Assembly: GCF_028640845.1 (NCBI RefSeq)
Contig: NC_080542.1
Span: 13,967,901-14,031,900, forward strand
DNA: 64,000 nucleotides
Direction: 5' to 3'
Origin: Ahaetulla prasina
Lineage: Eukaryota > Chordata > Lepidosauria > Squamata > Colubridae
Shown: positions 56,407 to 64,000 of the stretch, piece after piece
Layout of the letters: each line of letters starts with the position of its first letter
How positions within the stretch are numbered: the first letter of the stretch is position 1
Made by a program: the position numbers and the translations under genes
The notes under the pieces: generated by a model
Database searches by the model: none
Seen by the model: only the letters and a program-made list of their open reading frames with translations
Told to the model about the DNA's origin: nothing

Positions 56407-56580
56407 ATAGCTAACAAATCTCTATTACCCAGGAAACCTCCAATCAAAACATTACCCAGGGCCCATTGTGCTATATTCTTATCTCTTTCAATATTGCTTA
56501 TCTCTTCATTAATAGAGTATCTTCTACATTGTGATAATAGCAATGTGTTCATTCATCTGTTTGTCCCTTAATTTTCACAG

Positions 56581-57492
56581 ATATGGATGATGCCGTGCCC
56601 AGAAGGACAGTATCCAAACAAAAACCATGACTCGTGTCTTCCAAAACATACAGTTTTCTTGTCTTATGAAGACTCCTTAGGTACCAGTTTGGCCACTGCA
56701 GCAATTGCCTTTGCTTGCATTGCCACTGTGGTGCTTGGGATCTTCATCAAATACCAGGATACTCCCATAGTCAAGGCCAACAACCGGAACATCACCTACC
56801 TTCTCCTCCTCTCCCTTGTGCTCTCATTCCTTTGCAGTTTATTATTCATTGGAAAACCTGAAAAGGTGACCTGCGTTTTGCGACAAACTGCTTTTGGGAT
56901 CGTCTTCTCAGTAGCTATTTCTTGTATATTGGCCAAAACCATCATTGTCATTTTAGCTTTCATGGCTTCAGTGCCAGGATCCAAGATGAGGCAATGGTTG
57001 GGTAAACCATTGGATAATTACATTGTTGTTTCTTGTTCCCTTGTTCAAGTCACTGTTTGTGTTATGTGGCTTGTAACCTCACCTCCATATCCAGATGCTG
57101 ATATGAGCTTAGTGGCAGATGAAATCATCCTGGGATGTAATGAAGGATCTACTCTCATGTTTTACTGTGTCTTGCTCTACCTGCTTTTCCTTGCCATTGT
57201 TGGTTTTACTGTGGCTTTCCAAGCTCGGCGTTTACCAGACAGTTTTAATGAGACCAAGTTTATCTTCTTCAGCCTGCTATGGTTTTGCAACGTCTGGTTG
57301 TCCTTTTTTCCAACCTATTTGAGCACCAAGGGGAAATACATGGTGGCTGTGGAGATCTTTTCCATTCTCTCTTCCAGTGCAGGGTTACTGGGTTGCATCT
57401 TTTTCCCCAAATGCTTTGTTATCATACTAAGGCCTAATCTGAATACTAAAAAACAGTTAATGAGAGGCAAGAAATACAGTATAATTCCATAA
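56581..57492 (+). pseudogene. unit D exon 6 (5-base deletion near start)
   Basis: The acceptor TTCACAG ends at 56580. Relative to A-C, five bases are missing in the MDDCLPC codons, so the open frame from 56587 ([14 protein letters not shown]...) is out of phase with the normal splice. All seven helices and [15 protein letters not shown] are otherwise preserved. Confidence 0.92.
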
Positions 57493-58075
57493 TATTGCTT
57501 CAGTGAAAGATACATTCTCTGAAGAACATTCAGAAACTGAAACTGGTTCAAAAAGTTGTCACAACTGATGTTAATTCCTTTCCATTGTTCCCGGCAATCT
57601 CCAAAGTCCCTTCCCATGGACCCCACCTGAGATTGTCACCCCGACTCTAATAAACAGAAAATCAACAGTGAATTAATTTTCACTGTTAACTATGTTAACA
57701 GTGAAATAGTTAATTTCAGTGTCTTTTCTTTCTTGTCGTATTTAAGTGTAATAATTTTCATAATACGTTAACATGATGAACTTTGGTAGCATTGAGAGAG
57801 GAAAAAAACCTCAAGACTAAAATTCCAGTGTGATATTTGTGGGCAACCGATTGTATTTGGCCTGTTGTTCCCCAAATTATTTCTAATAATGACATTCTTG
57901 AGAAAAGGCTCAAGCCTATCTGTAACTAAAGGTCCAGGTGTGCCCCTTGAAAAAGATATATCTTTCATACCCTTAATTCTATCAACCACTTGTAAAACCT
58001 ATCCGCTATGGATATGGTTAGACAGCCTTGGACATTTAAGACCATGACTTCGGATCCTGAAGCTTCAATATATCC
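57493..58075 (+). other. 3' flank of unit D
   Basis: Candidate AATAAA at 57649-57654, next to a local inverted duplication of 'ttaacagtgaaatagttaa'. Nothing else recognised. Confidence 0.5.
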
Positions 58076-59270
58076 CATATTTTTTGGACTATAAGACACA
58101 CCAAAGTATAAGATGCAACTTAGTTTTTGGGGAGGAAAATAAGAAAAAAGCTGATTGGGCATGGATCATCCTCCCAGAATACCCCCAATCAGCTGTTCCC
58201 AGAGGTGAACTTTAGCAACAGGTTTGTTGGTTGAAGCCCAGGCCAGTGAGGGGGGGGAAGAGGACAGTGGCCAGATCCCCCTTTGGCATCCTTGCAGGTA
58301 CTGGATCGTGGCCGCCCTTCGGCTAGGGGACAGGGGGACTTCCTCATCTTCCTCCTTTCCTTCTCTGGCTTTTGCTGATCAGGGATCTCCCTGCTAAGTT
58401 AAATGCTGGAATGGCCGTCCCCAAAACTCTGGCATCCCAGTATCATCGTTGGCATCATCATCAAGGCTGCCTTCTCTCCCCCACCCCTTTTCCTGCTGGT
58501 GGACTCATCGGAGCAGCCCCCTTGCTGCTGCCCCTCCCCCTAAGCCACTCCATTGATCAAGTCTTGGAGCTCCAGTCTTGGCGGGTTGTTTTAGCATCCA
58601 ACTCATACACACAAAAGAAAGGTTTGCCGAGGTTGAGGTTGGGTTGTGGATACAGGCGGTGGGCAGAAGGGGAAGTCGATCCCCACCCCTCCCCTGGCAA
58701 GGGCTAAATGAGAGACCCCCTCTTCCCTCTTCCTCCTCCACTGCAAGTCTTTTGGCATCCATGGGGGCTGATCGCCACCTATCCATGGGTTGACCCTTTC
58801 ATTGCGGGGAAGCAGTGGAACATCTCTGCATCTTCCCATTGTGTGGATCCAGGTGGGCAGGTGGGGAAGTGAGGCAGGAGCCCCCAGTGATGTCTTCCAG
58901 TTGCTGGAGGGAGGGAGGCAGCTTGCAAAATCATTGTGACTGCGAGCTCCCCTTTCCACACACACACACCCCAGCCAGCCAGGCCTTACAGGGTTTGTGA
59001 GGGACTCCCAGTTGCAGCTTGCCTTTTCTGAAACAGCTGCCCATTTCTCCCCCGAGCTGAAGCCAATTTCTCCCCCGAGCTGAGGCAGCACATGGGAGAA
59101 TCCACAGCAAGGAGGTCAGGGCAGCTGGAGACACTTTTCATATAAGACTGGAGGGTGCAGGCATGAGGGAGGGCTCCCTGGGCTGGAGCTCCGGTGACAG
59201 TCCCCCTCCCCTCAGTCCCAGGTTGACAGTGCTCGGACTGGCAAGTTTTTTTGAGGCCATTCTTTGTGGT
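58076..59270 (+). other. GC-richer spacer, possibly a DNA-transposon interior
   Basis: It begins 'ttttttggactataagacac', a motif common at vertebrate DNA-transposon copies. The interior has many short overlapping frames on both strands with no recognisable protein. Confidence 0.35.
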
Positions 59271-59276
59271 TACCAC

Positions 59277-59648
59277 TGTCAAGGTTCCAGAAAAACCTCT
59301 TCTGCATAAAAAAACCTCTGAAGCCATTGTCTTTCAAAGTTCTTTACTAGCATAAGGAAACTGGCACACGATGAGTGAAATTCCAAAACTGAAACTTCTG
59401 GATTCTTTTCTCAGTTATACAAACCCCAAGAGTCCCACCCCACTAACCCCTTTGCCGGTCACATGGTCCAACGTTCTTCCACTTTATTTGAAACCTCTTC
59501 TTGCCACTCCTTCTGCAGATGCGAACACAATCCGACCTTGACCGCTTGAAGAATGTAACTATACCCATCACTCCCCCTTCTCCCCCTCAGAGGAGAAATG
59601 TGGCAGCGTCCAGAAACCTACGGCCTAGTATGGTTTCCAGGCCTGACA
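59277..59648 (-). mobile_element. solo LTR, 372 bp, 5-bp target duplication
   Basis: On the + strand TGTCAAGGTTCC to GGCCTGACA; ACCAC at 59272-59276 and 59649-59653. The minus strand shows 'tcaaataaagtgg' and TATA-like 'tgtataactg', which suggests minus orientation. Related to the LTR-like segment at 1915-2298. Confidence 0.8.
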
Positions 59649-59816
59649 ACCACTAAGAGAAGGAACATGTGAGCTACGGTTTGCAGGAGTAGCCTCCATG
59701 AGGCCATTCCACATTGGCCTCATGGCAAGGGTATGTGGGGCATGTTCCCCTTCCCTTTCTCCCCCTCTCCAGCCTCGCCTCCTCATGTCATATTGTTTGC
59801 ATGGCAGCTGCGCATG

Positions 59817-60085
59817 TGTCTTTTTTTTTGTTTGTTTACATTTATACCCCGCCCTTCTCCGAAGACTCAGGGCGGCTTACAGTGTATAAGGCAATAGTCT
59901 CATTCTATTTGTATATTTTTTTTTACAAAGTCAACTTATTGCCCCCCCAACAATCTGGGTCCTCATTTTACCTACCTTATAAAGGATGGAAGGCTGAGTC
60001 AACCTTGGGCCGGGCTTGAACCTGCAGTAATTGCAGGCTTTGTGTTCTTAATAACAGGCCTTACCCGCCTGAGCTAAACCGGCCC
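59817..60085 (-). repeat. tRNA-derived SINE with L2-like tail, full length
   Basis: Minus strand: head 'ccggtttagctcaggcgg', B box GGTTCAAGCCCGGCC, body 'gaggacccagattgttgg', tail hairpin GCCGCCCTGAGTCTTCGGAG. Same family as 42885-43160 and the source type of the exon 3 insertion at 50895. Confidence 0.88.
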
Positions 60086-60097
60086 CTAAATATTTAG

Positions 60098-60200
60098 AGG
60101 GGGTTATCTTTTTTGGGGGGGTTATTTTAGCGCATGCACTCAAAAAACCAGTTGGGCTTATTATCGGGATATGTCTTAGTTTTGGGGAAACAGGGTACTT
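60098..60200 (+). mobile_element. DNA-transposon terminus fragment (candidate)
   Basis: 'ggcttattatcgggatatg' and 'ttttggggaaacagggta' resemble a widespread vertebrate transposon end. No partner end assigned. Confidence 0.35.
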
Positions 60201-60345
60201 AAGGAACACGCCAGAAGTTGTATACAATTTGCCATAGCAAACAAAAGTAAGAGAATTGCTGATTGGATATAAAGGAACATGACAGTGATGCATGCATGTG
60301 AGGCAACGCCATCCCATAATATTCTATTAACTAGTTACTCCTACT

Positions 60346-60641
60346 CAGGGGTGAAATCTACTTACCTTCCCTAATGGTTCAGAAGGCAGCACTCTGTGCG
60401 TGCATTATATGCGTGCTTGGAGCCTCTGCGCATGTGCAGAACCTTCTGTGCACGTGCAGGGGCTCAAAAACAGGTTACTTCCTGGTTAAAACCAGGAAGT
60501 AACAAAATCTGGATGGGTGGGCAGAGCCTCACACTGCTACCACTTCAAGTTCTCCGAACTATGGGCCAGTTCTTCGAACTACGTTCCACCATCGCTACCA
60601 GATCGGCCAAACTGGTCCGAACTGGGATGATTTCACCCCTG
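60346..60641. mobile_element. hAT-type MITE, 296 bp
   Basis: CAGGGGTGAAATC and GATTTCACCCCTG are perfect inverted ends. The expected 8-bp target duplication is not evident. Related to 7243-7629. Confidence 0.82.
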
Positions 60642-60723
60642 CAACTAGTTCTTTATCAAATAACCAAACAACAAAAATATTTGAAAGAATGAAAACCTTA
60701 AACCACTTAGAGAGGACTGTAAA

Positions 60724-61240
60724 TGTCGTGTCCCACTCCTCCACTGACGGCCGGGTCAGGGAAATCCAAATCAGGCTTGCCTCTGCAGCTCTGCCCAAGG
60801 TCCTAGCAAAGTCCTCAGAGCAGGCAGGAGACCAGAAAGTGACTTCAGCAAGATAAGTTCGACTTTGCCTGACTCAGAGACTGCCAGAAAGTAGATCCTT
60901 TATATAGGCCATGGGGTGTGGCTCCATGACTCAGCACTCATTAAGGCCTGCCCCTACCTTCCTTCTGTTGCCTCCGCCTATCCAGTCTTTTGATGCGAGG
61001 GTCACTCCAATCAGCAGCTGTTGGAAATAAACCTTCCTCAGGCTCACATGCTGTGGAGGAGGGGGAGGGGTCTAGCTGCTCCGTTTGCCTGGGCATGGAG
61101 CCAGGGCTGGGGCCGGGAGGTGCTCCCTCCTCTGCAACCTGGGCATGGAGCCAGGACTGGGGCCGGGAGGCATACATTCCTCCGTGTTTGGGAGCAGATA
61201 AGAAGGCCCCGGCTGCTGTGAGAGTGGGCAAGACACAACA
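60724..61240 (+). mobile_element. solo LTR, 517 bp, 5-bp target duplication
   Basis: It starts TGTCGTGTCCCAC and ends GACACAACA; GTAAA at 60719-60723 and 61241-61245. It is inserted into a SINE tail. It shares 'ggggtgtggctccatgactc' and the terminal nine bases with 55924-56406. Includes a tandem repeat of 'catggagccagg(g/a)ctggggc'. Confidence 0.87.
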
Positions 61241-61274
61241 GTAAAGCACTGTGAAGCGGTATGCAAGTCTAAAT

Positions 61275-61640
61275 CAGTGGTGGTACTCAGCTGGTTCTAT
61301 CCGGTTCTGACAAACCAGTAGTGGCGGCTGTAGGAGGCTCCGCCTACTCTCCCAGATGTCATCATATCCTGTTTTTGATGCTCTGCACCAGTGGTGGGTT
61401 GCCCCCAGTTTGGACCGGTTCTTGCGAAACTGGTAGTAAAACTGGGATAGGCTCTGCACACCGACTCTAACGTCATCAGGAAGTTTCTCCTACTGTGCAA
61501 TCCCACTGTGAAACGATAATAAAGGTAAGTAGAACCCACCCCTGTTCTGTACATGTGCGGAAGGCCCTCTGCATACATAGAGGTGGCGCATGCACTCACA
61601 TTTGTGAACCGGTAATGAAGGTAAGTAAATACCACCCCTG
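61275..61640. mobile_element. hAT-type MITE with a second MITE nested inside
   Basis: Outer ends CAGTGGTGGTACTC and AAATACCACCCCTG; GTCTAAAT at 61267-61274 and 61641-61648. The inner element 61389-61544 (CAGTGGTGGGTTG to ACCCACCCCTG) has a diverged duplication CTCTGCAC/TTCTGTAC. Confidence 0.85.
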
Positions 61641-61879
61641 GTCTAAATGGTATTGCAAATGGATGTTTTGTTGAAAGAAAAAAAAAAGATCAAATTTAAT
61701 ATTTCTAGAATTGAGGAATAAAATCACCAAAGAGGATGAAAAAAAGAGAGAGATGTTAATTGGTCAATAGAAAGATGCACAGGAAATATAACATTTTTTC
61801 CCGTTTCCTTGTCATTCATGTTCTCTTTCTTACTTTCACACAAACCCATACAGAAGTATACAGAGAGAGACTGATGCAA

Positions 61880-62384
61880 ACATACAAAAATCATTAGAAT
61901 TGGGGACATCCAAAACTGGGGAGTAACCTCATTGCAGAAGCCAACAGTGCAACAGAGGATTCTTTCAAAGAGATAGATTGGGAAGATGCCAACTGAAGTG
62001 TCATCAACATGAGTTCTGAATTTTTTTGAGAGAACACCGAATTCAAAATTGGTAAATATTCCCCGTCTCACTGCAATTACGAAATAACCTTGATTAATAG
62101 TGTACAGTAACTTCCTGGTTCATGAACATTCCCTTAGGAGAGGAGGATAAGTGAAAAGTCAAGTGAATTAATATCTCATGTTTTATTGCTAGAACAATGA
62201 TCTCCTGTTTCTTTTTGTGAAGGATGAGACAGGCAGAACGACACTACTGGGTTTCTGGGTAGTTCATTCTATATGATTCTGGCTTTCAGTCAGCTGACTG
62301 ATGCCATGTGAATTACCAATATTTCACAAAAATCAATGAAGGGTCAAACTATTGCAGGAAGAAAATAGACTCTCAGTTAACTTC
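61880..62384 (+). promoter_or_regulatory. conserved block upstream of V2R exon 1 (unit E)
   Basis: The most diverged of the four upstream blocks but alignable throughout ('acttcctggttcatgaac', 'ggaggataagtgaa'). Confidence 0.5.
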
Positions 62385-62605
62385 ATGCTATATTTGGCAT
62401 TGCTGATAGTCCTAGCAGTTAAACTTTATGGCCAGAGAAAAATTCCTCTGGCTACGTGTCCTATTAAGACACTTCTTCCAGTTCCCCTTAAGTATTACCA
62501 GCCTGGAGATTTTATCATTGCTAGCATTACCTCCCAAATCTACATTTTCTCAAGTCCAATATCATTTCAGAAACCACCTTCTGAGGAAACTGTTGATGAT
62601 GTTTT
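62385..62605 (+). CDS. V2R unit E, exon 1 (gene continues beyond the window)
   Basis: MLYLALLIVLAVKLYG signal peptide, then TCPIKTLLPVP, YYQPGDFIIASITSQIY, FQKPPSEETVDDV and donor TTTT|GTAAGT. 221 nt, open and in phase. The rest of the gene should start with exon 2 within about 1.5-4 kb to the right if intron 1 has the length seen in B-D. Whether it is functional cannot be judged. Confidence 0.9.
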
Positions 62606-63005
62606 GTAAGTACCTTCGGCTGAAAAAAATCAAATATATCTTCTAATTAGCTTCATGTAGGGGTTTCATCTAAAGCTCCAACTTGGAGATAAGAAGAAAA
62701 GTGTAGGATGGCATGAACAAAAGTTTTATTCAACACTTTACAATATAAAAAGGTCCCTGTTCTTATTTTTATGGAAAATTGCAAAAGATATAATAGCATA
62801 ACCAGAATTCAGAAGCTCCCTATAATTATCTGTGGTAAGACGAGTAGCCAATAAATTTAATAAAAAATAAATAAATCTAATGACATGAATGTGAAACATA
62901 ATCACTAATCTTTTAAAATTTATCTTCTAATCTGAAAGACTGAAAATAACTAAAAAGAAAGGAAACTACTAAAATGCATTTCCAGGGGGGGGGAAAGATA
63001 TTTTT
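62606..63005 (+). other. intron 1 of unit E, proximal part
   Basis: Weakly alignable to the intron 1 starts of B-D. No element recognised. Confidence 0.5.
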
Positions 63006-63009
63006 ATCT

Positions 63010-63218
<209 letters not shown>

Positions 63219-63724
63219 CTATCACCTACATAAGTTTGCATATGTGTATGTGTGTGAGTGTGTTTGTCTCTGTGTCTCTGTGTGTGTCTGTGCATCTGTG
63301 TGTCTTTGTGTTAATTGATAACATAATATACATAATAACACATCCCTGCAAATATTAAAATGGAAAAAAAGTTGGGCAAAACAAGTTTCACAATGTTAAA
63401 ACACAAACAGATAATAAGCAGAAAAGAAAAGAAAGAAAGAAAGAAAGAAAGTATTATACCTCTGACTTTCCATTTTTCAATTTAAATTAATTAAATGTTA
63501 ATTTTCAGCGTATTATAAAATTGTTCTTCACATTTATTTGAAGCCTATGTAGAAGCCAGTATGACTATTTTGTCTATTCTTCTTTTCACATTTTTAAGAT
63601 TAATATTCTCCCTGTTTTCTTTCAATGAATCCATTTTTTTTCAGGCGAGCTGGTATAAATTACTACTTCATTTTTTATTCTGTACAGCAGCTATATATTC
63701 CTTCCCCAAATTCCATTGCTTTGG

Positions 63725-64000
63725 GGTAGTACTCATCTCCGTTTCAAGAGATGAAGAGCCAGTGCTGTCCAAAGACGTCTCTGTGGTCATGTGGCTGGCA
63801 TGACTAAATGCCAAAGGTGCACGGAACGCTGTTACCTTCCCACCAAAGGTGGTCCCTATTTTTCTACTTGCATTTTTACATGCTTTCGAACTGCTAGGTT
63901 GGGAGAAGCTGGGGCAAGTAACGGGAGCTTACCCCATTACGCGGCACTAGGGATTCGAACCGCTGAATTGCCGATCTTTCGATCGACAAACTCAGCATCT
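63725..64000 (-). repeat. Sauria-type tRNA-derived SINE, runs to the window edge
   Basis: Minus strand: B box CGGTTCGAATCCCTAG, then 'gggaccacctttggtggga', 'catgccagccacatgacc' and 'gaaacggagatgagta'. The family name is from memory; the tRNA-derived structure is visible. Confidence 0.72.

Larger units (their letters stand above)
43526..57492 (+). pseudogene. V2R unit D, disrupted receptor gene
   Basis: Recognisable exons: 1 (43526-43746), 2 (47780-48071), 3 (50314-51264), 4 (52927-53152) and 6 (56581-57492). Exons 1 and 2 are intact. Exon 3 has a one-base deletion near 50820 and a roughly 104-bp SINE-tail insertion at 50895-50998. Exon 4 ends in an in-frame TAA and has lost the normal donor. 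Exon 5 is missing: the intron sequence before and after it is still alignable, and transposon sequence fills the place. Exon 6 lacks five bases near its start, which breaks the frame and removes a conserved Cys of MDDCLPC. The rest of exon 6 is still open for 301 codons. The order of the lesions is unknown. Confidence 0.92.

Noticed and set aside
58372..59134. Several overlapping 60-160-codon frames on both strands in the D-E spacer
   Set aside because: They arise from GC-richer sequence with few stops; no homologous landmarks, splice sites or conservation in the other spacers.

Overview
This is vertebrate nuclear DNA, most likely from a squamate and probably an advanced snake. It carries a head-to-tail array of vomeronasal type-2 receptor (V2R) genes, all on the + strand. 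The introns are full of CR1-group LINEs, L2, Bov-B and Penelope-like elements, tRNA-derived SINEs, hAT MITEs, (ATTCT)n-tailed LINE ends and GATA-type microsatellites. Snake is an inference from the V2R expansion, the (ATTCT)n seeding and the GATA arrays; the species cannot be named from the sequence.

Layout. Five V2R units lie in the same orientation. Unit A is the last exon (7TM) only, 232-1142, with the rest left of the window. Unit B, 3682-17146, is a complete six-exon gene of 878 codons. Unit C, 19677-39094, is also complete, with the same exon lengths and 878 codons, but its introns 4 and 5 are swollen by nested retroelements. Unit D, 43526-57492, is a broken copy: a frameshift and a SINE-tail insertion in exon 3, a lost donor and premature stop in exon 4, no exon 5, and a frameshift at the start of exon 6. 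Unit E, 62385-62605, is an intact first exon whose gene continues to the right. Exon order and phases are identical across units: signal peptide exon, three exons for the extracellular Venus-flytrap domain, a short cysteine-rich exon, and one exon for all seven membrane helices.

History. The stretch from A exon 6 through B exons 1-5 is nearly repeated as B exon 6 through C exons 1-5, an offset of about 16 kb. B therefore has an ectodomain like C's but a 7TM exon like A's (7 amino-acid differences from A, nearly 40 from C). This points to unequal crossing-over near the intron 5/exon 6 boundary that made B a chimeric receptor. After that duplication the B and C introns collected different transposons. 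Several can be read as filled and empty sites with target duplications: hAT MITEs, a LINE carrying a nested CR1, an inverted Penelope terminus, a Dong/R4-like LINE tail inside a TAA array, and a 2.6-kb RT-less retroposon with a 16-bp target duplication. The D-E spacer holds three solo LTRs, each with a perfect 5-bp target duplication.

The genes are parallel receptors and do not form a pathway: each would be expressed on its own in vomeronasal neurons and couple to G-protein signalling. I see no CRISPR, no bacterial-type operon, no functional structural RNA gene, and no clearly new enzymatic system. The most novel points are the chimeric receptor, the paralogue-specific insertion record, and hammerhead-like motifs in Penelope-like termini.
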